Counted from the stretch's first letter, positions 34,601-49,600 are shown. The stretch is DNA of 64,000 nucleotides from Nelumbo lutea (GCA_022828595.1 JAKGHH010000004.1:81868270-81932269); one strand, 5' to 3'. Numbers and translations: made by a program. Notes: generated by a model from the letters alone, not told the origin.

Positions 34601-37600
34601 AAAAGAAAGATCTCCTAGAGAAATCATATGGTAAAGTTCCTAAAGAGATAATATGGTGGGTCTTGGAAAGAAAGGGTTTCAAAATAGGTATATAGACCTA
34701 ATTAAGGATATATATTATGGTGCAATAACCAATGTTAGAACTCCTGTGGGAAAGACATCAGATTTTACAATTACAATGGGTCTTCGCCAAGGTTCATCAC
34801 TTAGCCCTTATTTATTTCCACTAATCATGGATGAATTGACTAAACATATTCAGGAGGAGGTCCCATGGTGCGTGTTATTTGTTGATGACATCGTTTTAAT
34901 TGATGACACTAATGAAGGATTAAATGCAAAGTTAAACTTATGAAAAATGCTTTAGAAATAAGAGGTTTTAATGTAAGTTGAATTAAAACAGAATATATGA
35001 CATGTAAATTTAATAACAAAGGGAGTGCAGATCAGGGTACACTGTTAGAGGCACAAGGGGGGCAGGAACTACAAGTATATTCTAGAAGGAGAAGAAGGCC
35101 ACCTCAGCATAAGGAAGCCAGTACAAAGACAGCTGGAGTTAATTGAATCAAACAAGTTGGCAAGCTATAATTCTGTTGTAAATCAGTTAAGGCCACCTCA
35201 ACATAGCCAGTACAAAGACAACTGGAGTTAACTGAACCAAACAAGTTGGCAAGTTATAATTCTGTTGTAAATCAGTTACACCGAAGGCAAGATTGAATAT
35301 AAATACAGAGGTGTACTTACAATAAGGGAATGATAAGAAGATTTGAAATCTTTCTCTTTTCATTCTCACTTTCCCCTATTCTGGAGGTTATCCTCCCTCG
35401 AAGAGGAATTGAGTTGGGCTGCTATCCAACAATTGGTATTAGAGCTTGCAACAAGCAACACCATGCTGAGTACAAGGTCAGAAACATTGGATGATTGGAT
35501 GGATCGCATGGAAGTCCATTTGCACAAGACCATAGGAGACTTACAAGAAATCAAGCAGACACTAGCCATGTTGATGATGCAGATGGAGAAAAATTCAATG
35601 GAATAAAACCATGATGGCTACAAAGAAGGAAACAACAGAGATCAAGGAGGCGGTCAGCGTGGTTGGGCCTCAACTCGTTCAGCAAAACTGGATTTCCCAA
35701 AATATTCAGGTGAGGATCCCATACCTTGGATCTATAGGGCAAAAAGGTATTTTGAATACCATGATACACCTAGCCATCAAAGAGTTCTTGTCGCTTCATT
35801 CAACCTTGAAAGAGAAGCAATGTTGTGGTTCCAATGGTTCTGGCGAACCCATCCACAAGTTTCTTGGTCTGAATTCATAGAAGCTCTGTGCATCTGTTTT
35901 GGACTCACTGGATTTGAAAGCTATGATGAGAATCTCTCGAAACTCAGACAAATTGGATCTATGAGAGATTACCAAGTCGAGTTTGAAAGATTGTCGACAA
36001 GGGTTTGGTGGCAATGGGTTTGGCAAGAATGCAAGAAGAAGTGAAGTCCCTCCAACCCACCTTCCTATTGGTGGCAATGGGTTTGGCAAGAATGCAAGAA
36101 GAAGGGTTTAATCGACTGAAAACATTGGTTGACCGAACACATTCAACTCTAGACCATAGTCTTGGAACTGACAACTAAACCAACCAGGTAATCCTTCTAT
36201 CCTGGGATCCAGCCCAACAGTCACAAGAAATCAGACCCATGGGCAGGCTGAAAATCCTCAACCTAAGGCCCAAACCATTATACCTGCCCTAGTGCCATTA
36301 AGAAGATTCTCTTGGGCCAAGACACAAGCCTGAAGAGATCACAGTTTTTGTTATAACTGCACTGATAAGTTTGGTCCAGGCCATAAATGTAAGAATCCCC
36401 AACTATTCTTACTATAGGCAGATGAAGCTGAACCTTGGGAGGAAATCCCTTACACACCCATTGTGATACCTACTGAATTAGAATCTGAGGTTGGGCTAGA
36501 CCCACCCGAGATATCCTTTCATGCATTGATAGGACTTACCTCCACCCAGACAAATTGGATCTATGATGAGAATCTCTCGAAACTCAGAGAAATTGGATCT
36601 ATGAGAGATTACCAAGTCGAGTTTGAAAGACTGTCGACAAGGGTTCATGGGTGGCCTGAAACTGCATTGCCTGGCTGCTTTATTGGCGACTTGAAGGAAG
36701 AAATAAGAATAGAAGTGAAGTCCCTCCAACCCACCTCCCTATTGGTGGCAATGGGTTTGGCAAGAATGCAAGAAGAAAGGTTTAATCGACTGAAAACATT
36801 GGTTGACCGAACACATTCAACTCTAGACCATAGTCTTGGAACCGACAACTAAACCAACCAGGTAATCCTTCTATCCTGGGGTCCAGCCCAACAGTCACAA
36901 GAAATCAGACCCATGGGCAGGCTGAAAATCCTCAGCCTAAGGCCTAAACCATTGTACCTGCCCTAGTGCCATTAAGAAGATTATCTTGGGCCGAGACACA
37001 AGCCCGAAGAGATCGCAGTTTTTGCTATAACTGCGATGATAAGTTCAGTCCAAGCCATAAATGTAAGAATCCCCAACTATTCTTACTATAGACAGATAAA
37101 GCTGAACTTTAGGAGGAAATCCCTTACACACCCATTGTGATACCTACTGAATTAGAATCTGAGGATGGGCTAGACCCACCCGAGATATCCTTTCATGCAT
37201 TGATAGGAGTATAGGACTTCCTCCACCCAGACAATGAGATGGCTGGGTTAGTAAAGGGCCGGGCAATTTTAGTTCTAATTGGCAGCAAGTCATTTCTCAA
37301 CTTTGTGAGCCAAATGGTAGCCAAACAATTAGGCCTAACACAAGAACAGTTGTTACCATTCAATGTACATGTAGCGGATGGCAACAACATTAGTTGTGAT
37401 AGCTAGACCTGTTCATGGGCGGGGTAGCCCGATGGCCCGGCCCGCACCCCGGTCAGGCTTGGTCATGTAATTAGACCCGTGGGCCTGACCTCGGGCCTAA
37501 CACAGTAAGCCCGACTGTGTTACGGGCCGGGCTCGGGATTTGTCAAAAAAGCCCGACCCGAGCCCAGCCCGGCCCGATTCAGCATTATATGTTTTATAAA

Positions 37601-40600
37601 ATACATAACATGTATTTTATATATTATATAAAATATATAAATAATATAATATTTATTAAAATATATATATATATATTTGTAATTTAATATATACATTTTT
37701 TTTCTTTATAATTTATCCTCCATTCTCTCTCTCTCTATTCAGCCACTTCAGCAGTAGTAACAACATGGGCTAAATTTCGGGCTCGGGCCTAGGCCTGGGC
37801 TTCAGGCTTTTTATGAGGGCCAGGTCAGGCCCAAGTTGTAGGCCCGATGGTCGGGCTGGGATCGGGCTCGGGCCTTAGAAAAATCTGTTAATACAGAGTG
37901 AAAGCCCGGCCCGAGCCCGGCCCGGCCCGACCCATGAACAGGTCTAGTGATAGCATATGCAGAGGGGTCCACCTAATGTTACAACAACATTCATTTCTAG
38001 TGAACTTCCATCCATTGGACATGAGCAGAGTGGATGTGATGTTAGGCATACAGTGGCTACAGCAGTTGGGATCGGTTGTATGTGATTAGTCAAGACTAAC
38101 AATGGATTTCTCCATTAATGGACAAAAGTATCATCTAAACGGGGTGTCTAAGGGTGTGCCACAACAGGAAGGATTGAGAGCCATCCTCAAGACTAATTGT
38201 AGTGAAGGGCAACCCCTTCTATTGCATATGGAATTGAATACCAGCCCGGTTTTAACAAGTCCAGAGGAAGCAGCCACGCCACTGGAAAACCAACAAGCAC
38301 TCCAGCAATTACTCAACACCTATTTAGATGTCTTTCAAGAACCCAATGAGCCACCTCCTTCCAGACCCATGGACCATAGAATTGAGATAATCTTGGGGGT
38401 AGCTCCATTAAATGTTAGACCTTAGCACTACCCCAGATTTTAGAGGGAAGAGATGGAGAAAATTGTTCAAGAATTAGTAGAGAAAATTCATACAGCACAG
38501 TTCAAGCCCATATTCAGCACCCGTCTTTTTAGTCAAGAAAAAAGATGAACATAGAGGTTTTGTGTAGACTATTGGGCTCTAAATCAGATTACAGTAAAGG
38601 ATCGGTTCCCCATTCCAATCATTGATAAACTATTGGATGATTTACATGCTGCTACCATATTCTCTAATCTTGATCTATGAGCTGACTATCATAAAATTCG
38701 AATGCATCCAGCATATGTACCTAAAACGACTTTCCGTACACATGATGGTCACTGTGAGTTTCTTGTCATGCTTTTCGGATTGACAAGTGCACCAACAACC
38801 TTTCAAGCCATCATGAATGAGGTATTCCGTCCCCACTTGCACCACTTTATTCTAGTCTTCTTTGATGATATCTTGGTATATAGCGTTGATTGGGCTTCTC
38901 ATCTACAACATTTATTTATCACGTTGGAACTTCTAAGAAAACATTAACTATATGCAAAGGCTTCTAAATGCGTTTTTGGACAAAAACAAGTCCAATACTT
39001 AGGCCATGTGGTCAAAGAAGGGAAGGTCATGCTGATCCAGAGAAAGTTGCTTACATTCAACAATGGACAACACCTACATCAATCAAGGTCTTGTGGGCTT
39101 TTCTAGGCTTCACAGGCTACTACAGACACTTTATACCACATTATGCAAGGCTGATAGCGCCACTGACCCAATTATTAAGGAAAAACGCATTTCAATGGAG
39201 TAAGCAAGCCCGACAAGCCTTCACTAACCTAAAGCAAGCAATTTCCACACCACCAATTCTGTCATTATCTGACTCCGTAAAGTAGTTCATACTTGAGTGT
39301 GACACTTTGGGAAGAGCTGTTTTAATGCAAGAGGGGAAACCATTGGCCTATTTCAGCAAAGTACTCTCACCACAAAATCAAGCTAAATCAACATATGAGA
39401 AGGAGCTCATGGCCGTTGTACTTGCAGTCCAGAAGTGGTGGGCTTACCTATTGGACTGCTGATTCGTCATCAAAATAGACCACAAGAGTCTGAAATTCCT
39501 GCTTGATCTATGACTACAGCTAAACAACAGCAGTGGGCCCACAAACTCATGGTCTATGACTACATTATAGAATATAAACCTGGTACAACTAATCGAGTAG
39601 TTGATGCTCTATCCAGGCTACCTTGGCACATCTCACTGTCTTCAGGCCCAATTATCCATTACTTGAGCAGCTCAAAGCTGAAGCCTTTCAAGATGCAAAA
39701 TTTGCCCAATTACGGGCCAAATGGGCCTAGAATCCAGCCTTGACCTAAGGTTATTCAGTTCGTGACTCAACACTCTATTACAAGGGTCGATTGGTTATCT
39801 CATCCAAGTCAGCCCACATAGCAGAATTACTACGACTCTTTTATGATTCAGCTATAGGGGGTCATTCAGGCATATTCAAAACCTACAAGCGTCTGCCAGC
39901 ACATTATTATTGGAATGGCATGATGAAAACTGTAAGGAGTTATGTCACCTCTTGTGATGTCTGCCAAAGACAAAAGTATGAAGCCCAACAACCAGTCGGC
40001 CTCCTACAGCCCTTGAGCATCCTGGATCAAGTATGGGATGAAATCTCAATGGATTTTATTGTGAGCCTACCTGTTTCAAAAGGCAAATCAGTTCTGCTTG
40101 TGGTGGTCGACCAACTATCAAAGTACAACCACCTTATACCTCTAACACACCCTTACACAACCGCTACAGTAGCAGAAGCATATTTGTTAGAGAAATCACC
40201 AGATTACATGGGACAATGAAGGCAATCGTCTCAAACAGAGACCCAACCTTCCTCAGCAGTTTTTGGAGAGAATATTTCAAGTTACAAGGCACTTTACACA
40301 ACACCTCTACTAGCTATCATCCTCGGATGGATGGACAGACTGAAGTTGTCAACAGATGCATCGAGACATATTTACGATGCTTTGTGGGGGATAGACCAAA
40401 GCAATGGATACAATGGCTGGCTTGGGCAGAGTTTTGGTACAACTCCTCATTCTATGTCTCAGCAGGTATGACACCATTTAAAGCATTATGCGACAAAGAC
40501 CCACCATCAGTTCTACCCTATGAAAAGGGGTCTTCAGCTAATGTAGCGGTTGATGAGTGTCTTTCATCCCGAGATGAAATCATTCGTGAATTGAAGGTCA

Positions 40601-43600
40601 CTTGACACATGCTCAAGAACTGATGAAGCACTATTATGATGCAAAACACAAGCCCGTTGAGTTCCAGGAAAGCGAGTTTGTCTACCTAAAACTCAAACCA
40701 TATAGACAGGCCTCAGTGGCCTCCCACCCCTACAACAAGCTTTTCCCTATGTTCTATGGACCATTCAAAATTCTACAACGGATAGGACCATTAGCCTACA
40801 AGTTGGAACTTCCAGTAGACTCCAAAGTACACCTGGTTTTCCATGTCTCCGTCCTTAAGAAAGCTGTCAATCCACAAATGGATGAAACAAGGTTGAGCCT
40901 TTATTAAAGAGGCATTAGTCTGCTAGGAAGGGTTACCAAATGAAGAAGCCACATGGGAGCCCAGCACTGAGTTGATACAACACTTTCCACACTATGGCCA
41001 CGAGGACGAGTGCTAGCTTGAGGAGGGGGGAGATGTTAGAGGCACAAGGGGGCAGGGACTATGTTATGGACGCATTCGTGGGGAAGAAGTACCGCCGCCG
41101 GCAGAAGCAGTAACGTGGGACCCTCATCAGATTATCTAGCTAGCCACAGTTCATTTTACCTTATCTTTATCTTATCTGCTTTCTTACTCTTATCTTATCT
41201 GTTCCAATAAGGATTAGTATAGAGTCTGATTTATCTTAGGGAGTTTTTATCCTTCTTGAGTAGGGAGTCTTATCTAGGAGTCTTATCTATCTTATCTGTA
41301 AGCAGTTTAGTTAGTCTTATCTAGGAGTCTTATCTATCTTATCTGTAAGCAGTTTAGTTATCAAGGAGTCTTCCTACAAGGAGGACTCTTACCTCTTGTA
41401 ATCTCCTATTTAAGGAGCTGAAATTATTGAATAAAGATATCAAATTTCCAGTCAAGAAAGAGAGTAAAAGGAGAGTTCAGTGATCTCTTGGACAAATCAC
41501 CCTCTAGGACGCCAAGATAGGTTCAGCTAGGAAGGGGAGGAACAAGGGAAAACAAGAGCTTTTCCCCGGGGACCGACCCGTGACGAGATCCTATTCCCGG
41601 GCCCATAACAATTTGCTATCAGAGCTTATCGTCATGGGAGATCTGGAGCAGCTATCATCCAAGGTCCACGAACTGGAGCATAGGCTCGTGGAAACTAGCG
41701 TGGAGGTTCGTGAGGTCAAAGACGATGTCTGGGAGCTGCGATGCTTGCTGGAATCGTATTTCTTTAACAAGGAGAGGAATCCAGAAGGGGCTGTAACCAC
41801 AAACAGCCGCCGACCAGACTTGATGGAGTTGTCCGATGAACAGCAGGTCGTCCCCTCGGTAGCCCCGGTCGTTCCCAAGTACAGCAGGCTGGAGTTCCCT
41901 TCATACAACGGCGCCAGAGATCCTTTGGGATGGCTGTACAGATGCGAGCAGTTCTTCCGCAACCAACGGACAGGGGACAACGATAAGGTAAGCTTGGCCG
42001 CATTCCACGTGACAGAGGAGGCGCAACTCTGGTTTTATAAATTGGAGCAGGAGGAACCCGGGCTTAGTTGGACCCAATTCAAATCCTATTGCCTCCTCAG
42101 GTTTGGGCCCCCATTGACGAGCAACTCATTGAGTGAACTGATCAACCTCAAACAGGCGGGAATGGTGGTTGAATACCAGTGCCATTTCCAGACCCTCCTT
42201 GCCAAAGCAGCTTCGGTACGACCGGACCAGCAGGTAGACATGTTCACGTAGGGTTAGTAGAACCCTTAAGGGTGAATGTGGAGATGCAACACCCCCCCAA
42301 AGCAGCTTCGGTACGACCGGACCAGCAGGTAGACATGTTCACGCAAGGTTAGTAGAACCCTTGAGGGTGGATGTGGAGATGCAACACCCGAACGAAAGAT
42401 GCAGCTCAGTCGCGGAACCTTCAGTATGGGGCGGCTTCCAACCGCATGGGCATCCCTGGAACCACTCGGAATGGCTCCATCTTCAGTAGCCAGCCAAGAA
42501 CGGAAACCACAGACGAGCCACAATTCCAGATCAGCATCCAGTGAGGGGAGCAGCGTTGTTGCACCCCCTATTAAGCACTTGTCCAAGGCTGAGATGGCGG
42601 AACGCAGGGTGAGGGGACAGTGTTTTAATTGTGATGAACTCTACTCAGCAGGGCACAAGTGCAAGAGACTTTTCTACCTCCTGGTGGAACAAGAGGACGA
42701 TGAGGATGAACTCCCTTCATTTGAACCCAATCCAGGAGGGCTAAATCATTCCACCTATCTTGGATTCCCTTGACTGAACTCCAAGACACATATCCAGATT
42801 TTGAGCTTGAGGACAAGCTCGTAGTCCAGGAGGGGAGTAATGTTATGGACGCATTCGTGGGGAAGAAGTACCGCCGCCGGCAGCAGTAGTAACGTGGCAC
42901 CCTCATCAGATTATCTAGCTAGCCACAGTTCATCTTACCTTATCTTTATCTTATTTGCTTTTTTACTCTTATCTTATCTGTTCCAATAAGGATTAGTATA
43001 GAGTCTGATTTATCTTAGGGAGTTTTTATCCTTCTTGAGTAGGGAGTCTTATCTAGGAGTCTTATCTATCTTATCTGTAAGCAGTTTAGTTAGTCTTATC
43101 TAGGAGTCTTATCTATCTTATCTGTAAGTAGTTTAGTTATCAAGGAGTCTTCCTACAAGGAGGACTCTTACCTCTTGTAATCTCCTATTTAAGGAGCTGA
43201 AATTATTGAATAAAGATATCAAATTTCTAGTCAAGAAAGAGAGTAAAAGGAGAGTTCGGTGGTCTCTTGGACAAATCACCCTCTAGGACGCCAAGATAGG
43301 TTCAGCTAGGAAGGGGAGGAACAAGGGAAAACAGGAGCTTTTCCCCGGGGACCGACCCGTGACGAGATCCTATTCCCAAGCCCATAAGTCTAACCTTGTC
43401 CTCAAGGTTAAAATGAGGAAATTGGTCTCGAAGCAAGTCAAAAGGCTAACCTTGTCCTCAAGGTTACCCGCCGCCCAAAGTCTAACCTTGTCCTCAAGGT
43501 TGAAATGAGGAAATTGGTCTCGAAGCAAGTCAAAAGGCTCCCAAGAATCTTCAAAATCAGGTAGGCCCTGCCAATGAATAAGCACTTCCAAACCAGTAAC

Positions 43601-46600
43601 TCCAGGCATAGTGGATGGATGCGCACCGCGCACTGATATGTCCCTGCACAGGCCAAGCAGCAGCATCACCCAATGCACAGATGGTGTGTCTGCTTTGTCA
43701 CCTCTTGAAGCATGTCTATTTCCTCCAGCTTCGCGTTTCCAACCTTCAACTCTCCATGATCATCCACAACCATCCTATCCCCTCCTTGCATGGTGTACAC
43801 TGCCCACAACTTTCATGCTTATAGAAGTAAGAGAGCCTAGCAATTGCATCCACAATATCAGTTGACTTGTCCATCACAATTACATCAGTTGTCCCTAAAC
43901 CCGTTTGGACAGCCTTGAGTGCATCATAATCCATCAACACATCATCACATATGTGCTTTGGAATCAGTGGAACAAAAGAACCCCCTAGTATCACTGTAAG
44001 CAAATTATCCCATCCACCTCTAACTCCTCCATAGTGCCTCTCTATCAGCTCTTTCAATGGAATACTCATCTCCCCTTCAACTGTACAAGGCTTATTCACG
44101 TGGCCTGAGACACAGAATAGCTTTGTCCCAGAATTGTTCTTCCTGTCAAAACTAGCAAACCATTCAGGACCACGCCTTAAAATTGTGGGGGAAACAACCA
44201 CAGTTTCAACATTTGTAACAGTTGTTGGACATCCATATAGCCCTGTATTAGCTGGAAAAGGAGGCTTCAACCTTGGTTTTCCTTGTTTTCCTTCAAGCTT
44301 TCCAACAACGCCATCTCTTCTCCACAAATGTAAGCATCAGCTCCATAGTGGATATGAACATCAAAATCTTATCCAGATCCACAAGCATTTTTTCCCAAAA
44401 GTCCAGCTTGATAAGCTTCCCTCCTTGCCTTCTCAAGGTTTTTCCGCTCATTTACCTACTCTCCCCTTATGTAGATATAAGTAGTAGTGGCCTGCATACC
44501 AACCCCTGCAATCAGGCAACCCTCTAGTAGTTTATGTGGGTTGTTGACAGGTGTATTATATGTTCGGTACGCAGGTTTAGTGCCTGTAGGGGTATTTTTG
44601 TAATTTTGTAGACCTCTTGTGTTGTACTGCTAGTATAGTATAAATACAAATGCTTCACTCGACTGAAGCAGTTCTTTTGAGGCCTTAACTCAGTAGCCTC
44701 TTCTTCCTTCTTCTTCTTCTTCTTCTTCTTCCTTCTTTCCTTTCTTCTTCTCCTGCTCAACATGGTATCAGAGCAGGACCCGAAGGGATGAGAGATCCAT
44801 CGTGTGGACGCCCAAATCTTGCGGAATAAGGTGGGTGAATTTAAAAAAAAAATTCTCTCCCTTCAACTGGGAATCGCATTCCCTATTTAGAAAATCATAT
44901 TTTCAATGATCAATCTTGAATCATAAACCGAACCAGATCTGAACAAAAGTAGTAGGAGAGGATTATACCTGATACGGAGAAATAATATCTCCCAACGAAG
45001 GTGCTCATGCCCAAGGAAGGATATCCAAAGACTGCTCCCACTGAAGATGGCATGCAGAATCAGCAGTGTTCTTCTCCAATAACCAAGTCCTTCGCAAGAA
45101 ATAGCAGGATGGCACGTGAGCACAACTTTCTATCAGTCCCTTCACAAGGAACTGATATCAAGATCGAATCTTGATTTCTCCCACTGAAAAGGAGGTCGAA
45201 CTGGCAGGTGAGGCGGCGACAGGAAGGAGGCGGCATGAGAGAATTTTCGCAGGTATGCTGAATTCTCTCTTTTGTGATTTCAGCTCTAAAGACTTGCAGT
45301 GATCTGATGATCTTGTGATATCTAAAGGTTGCCGCCCCTTCCTTCTTTTGTAACCTTAAAGGATCAGCTCGTAATCCCATTAGGAGTTGCTGATCCAAAT
45401 CATATTTGGATCAAACATCCATTTAGGTGATAAGGATAAACCCTTATCTTATCTGCATATTAGATCAGCCTTCTCCTAATCGCATTAGGAGGTTTCCAGA
45501 TCTGAATCACATTCAGATCTAAACTCTCTGAGTAGATAGGGTTAAGACCCTATCCTATCTGCTAATCCATCCTAGAATTCACCCCATATTTAACTAATTA
45601 AAACAACCCAGTTCGAAATGGGCTTTAGGCCCACTAAGGTCAAGTGCTCACTTAGCTTTCCTAACTGCTGCCCAATTGGGCTTCCTTGTATGGCGTGAGA
45701 CCCAAGCATTGATCTACACATCAGCCACATGGGTTCAGCCCAGCCTTTGCTACAAGGCCTGGCCGAATACACTGTTATGGACAGTGCACCCCTGAAACCC
45801 ATCACATGGGCTTTATGGGCCCAACACTTACCCTAAGTGGTCCCTGGGCCAAGCCACCTTGTAACACCCAGGGACTGTGGGAAAATGTAAGATTAGCCCA
45901 TCAGGTATTATCCTCAATGGTCTTACACTCAACCTCTCAGCCCATAATGATCAAACATTGCCCGACAAGAGAGGACCTCTCCCTCGGCTGCAAGGAACAG
46001 TGCTGCACTCTCTACTTATATGGATCCCGGGAATTAAAACCTTCTTGCAAACATTTTGGAAACCATAATATATATACTTTTATATCTCATATAAAATATA
46101 TTTTGCAAAACAAATCTCAACGATCGAAATCGGCTGCCGACAGTCTTGGTTTCCATTAGTGAGAGTGCATCCCCGATCATTACCTTTGTCCGACGAAGGG
46201 GCTGATCCTGTCACTATGATCACCCACTCAGATGAATTCTCAGACTGTCCCAACATACCCAGGTTTTGATCCCCGCTAAGGATCTCACTGATTGGTACAT
46301 CAAAGACAGCCCAATCCGACACCTAGTATAGTATCATAATCGAGTCTAGGGGTCGGGTGTAACTTTTCAGTTTTGCCCATTAATCTCCAAGGTCCAGGGC
46401 AATACTGAAAATCTGGTCCGGTTCAAAGATTCAATTAATCATACACTGCATGTGCCTTGGGTCTCACCCTGGCGGCTGAGACAGGCCATCCCAACCGACT
46501 TAGTGACACATCAGTGTTAGCCTTATCAGGATAGGTCTCCTCAGACCGACCCACTGGCTGTGAACATTCTAAACTAACACGAGTCTCATTAAGTGTCCAG

Positions 46601-49600
46601 TTTAAGGGTATTACACAGAAACATACCAAAGGAACATGAACCAAATATGTACTTTATTCATTTACAATAAACTCATAATGTACATCATTCTGATTGAAGC
46701 TAAGGGTATACAAAAACTGTCTAACAGGACCGTCCAAGCCTGGAAAACAACCAGTTGAGGTCTCTCTCTGTTGCTGTGTAGAAGCTATAGTCCTGATGCT
46801 CGAAGACAAGGAAAAGGAAGCTTTCTCTAGTGTTGCGATTAGTCTCCACTGCCGAGTAGGGCTCTGCTACAAGAAAGCTGACTGTTCAACTTCCTAGCGC
46901 AGAAAAAGGTTCTGCTACAAGTTTTTTCTTCTTCATCCTTCATCCTTCAGCCCAAGGTGATGGTAACTGGAGTTGCTCGACTAAGAAGCCTGTAGAAAAC
47001 CATCCCAAATGTACGAAGGAGGGTTCTGACCTGAAGAGAAGTTTGAGTCCATGACTGTACTGCCTATTCACAGTTCGGGTGACCTAGGTATTGAACTGAA
47101 TTTTTTTCTATTTGTGGTTCTATTCTTGCCTCCTTCGATGGACTGTTAATGTCCCAAAATTTGAGTAGGGACTGTTCCCCTTCCTCCGATTGTGTGTTGC
47201 TCTATTCAACTCTCTAAGGGACTGTTGATGAATCCTAAACCCTAAGTGACTGTTCAGCTGCCCTGGAAAGTGGATATCAACCAATTAGGTGTGGTGAACC
47301 ACCACTCGTATTGTTGTTCCTACTGAGTTTTTTTCAGCTGAGAAGTTGCATTAAAGTTGTAAAACTGTAGGTCATTCAGACCTGGTTACACTGCAAGTGC
47401 AGTTCGTATATTGTTCTGTGGACTCCTACACAGTGTAGGTCATACAATCTAGTACTGCAGCTGCAGTGTTTGTGCTTGGTTCTTTGTGAAACCGAAAATC
47501 AGCAAGTGCCTAGTTATGGACTGTAGTAGCTCTGTAAGCCAGTGTTCTGAACCTAGAAGTATGAATAGTGAAGATTCAACTACATCCGGAATCTCTACAA
47601 TGCTGAATGGAATGAGTGAGAGTAGTGACCTATCCTTCCCTATGGCTGCGGTTCCTCTTGATGGGTTAAACTACCTAGAGTGGTCAAGGGGGATCAAACT
47701 ATACATAACTACAAGGGGAAAAATAGGCTACATAAATGGAAGAATCAAAGAACCACCTTCTGGAAATGCAGAACATGATAGATGGGATCAGGAGAACAGT
47801 ATGGTTATGTCATGGCTTTTGATCTCCATGCAACCACAAATAAGGAAGAACTTCATGCGGGCTGAAACTGCAAATGAGATATGGGAACATGCAAAATCCA
47901 CATTCTGAATTTCGACACTGCCAAGATTTATCAACTGCAAGCAACTTCATCTACTTGTAAACAGGGGGAGAGGAGTTTATCAGTTTATTACTCTGATTTG
48001 TCCACTGTTTGGAAGGAGTTGGAGCATTACCAGAATATTGATTGGAAGTGTGATGAGGATGCAAAATTGTATAAGAAACTTGTCTCACTGCAAAGAGTGT
48101 TTGCTTTTTTACATGGTCTCAATCCTATCTATGAATCCATCGGGTACAAATTCTAAGTTCTAAGGATCTTCCTTCAATTCAGGAGGTCTATGCTCTTGTC
48201 CAATTTGAAGAGAGCAGGAGGAACTTGATGAACAACACCGGAGGGGATGCAATTGTGTTGGCGGCAAAGGGGGTACCTCTTCTAGTGGTGGACCTTTTTC
48301 CAAGAGAGGGGATCTCCAGAAGAAAGCAGAGGGTAAGGAAAAATTGTGGTGCACTAATTGTCAGAAGCCCAGACACACCAAAGATACTTATTGGGATCTC
48401 CATGGGAAACCAAAGTGGGCTCAGGATTTACCTAAGAAGCAAGGCTCAGATGTAATTAGAAGACCCGGGCAACAAGGTACCAAGAAACACCACATGGCCA
48501 ACATGGTTACTCAGGAGAATCAGCCCTCCACTTCTATGGTGACTCAAACACCACATAGCCAACATATCTACTCTAGATCTGACCCAAGGGAGGATATTGT
48601 AAACTCCTTTCGTGACCATTTAGAGCTTTATGGTAGAGCTATTCGCCAGATGGATGCTCCTTCCACCACCTCTTTTGCATCCACATCAGGTAATCCTGCC
48701 ACAACTTTCCATGTTGCTTCTCACGACCTTGACTCTCCATGGATCATTGATTCTGGATCGTCAAAACATATGACTGGTATGTCCTCTTACTTTCAAACTT
48801 ATCACCCTCTTTCCGGAAGAGATAAAGTGAGACTAGATGATGGATCATACACTTCCATAGCTGGTCAAGGAACTCTCTCTCTTACCCTCGGCCTTACTCT
48901 TTCTAATGTTCTTCATGTTCCAAAATTCCCTATGAATTTGTTTTCAATCAGTAGTGTTACAAATTCCTTAAACTGTTCTGCGACTTTTTTCCCTTCCTAT
49001 TGTGTGATTTAGGATCTGGCCTCGAGGAGGACGATTGGTAGGGGATGTATGGTTCATGGACTCTATATGCTGGAGAATACGACTGGCCTTCATGTTACAG
49101 AGTCTATGAGTCAGTTCAGAAAGAGTAAAATGTATTTGTGGCATTGTCGTTTGGGTCATTTGTCTTTTGAGTCCTTGAAAGTTGTTTTCCCTTAACTGTG
49201 TAAGTCAGTGTTTGTTTCTAATTTTTCTTATCAAACGTGTCAGTTAAGCAAGCATTGTAGAACTCAATTCTCTCAAAGAAATAGTAAATCTGAGTTTCCT
49301 TTTCACATTGTGCATTCTGATGTGTGGGGCCCTGTTACTTTACCTTCTGAGAGTGTCTACAAGTACTTCATTACATTCATTGACGATTATTCCAGATACA
49401 CTTGGGTATATCCAATGCGAACCCGTGAGGAAGTACCAAAAATTATCCAAGATTTTTAGCGGATGGTCTTCACCCAATTTCAGACCGAAATTCAAATATT
49501 TCAATCAGACAATGCAAAAGAGTTTTTTCATAGTGACCTCACGGAGTTCTTTGCTTCACATGTCTCACTTCACCGGAGCTCTTGTGCCCGCACGGCACAA

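Noticed and set aside
35043..35047. 5-bp target duplication for G2
   Set aside because: The left flank TACAC and the right flank AAAGC do not match, so no duplication is claimed; the insertion is supported by the LINE reading on both sides.
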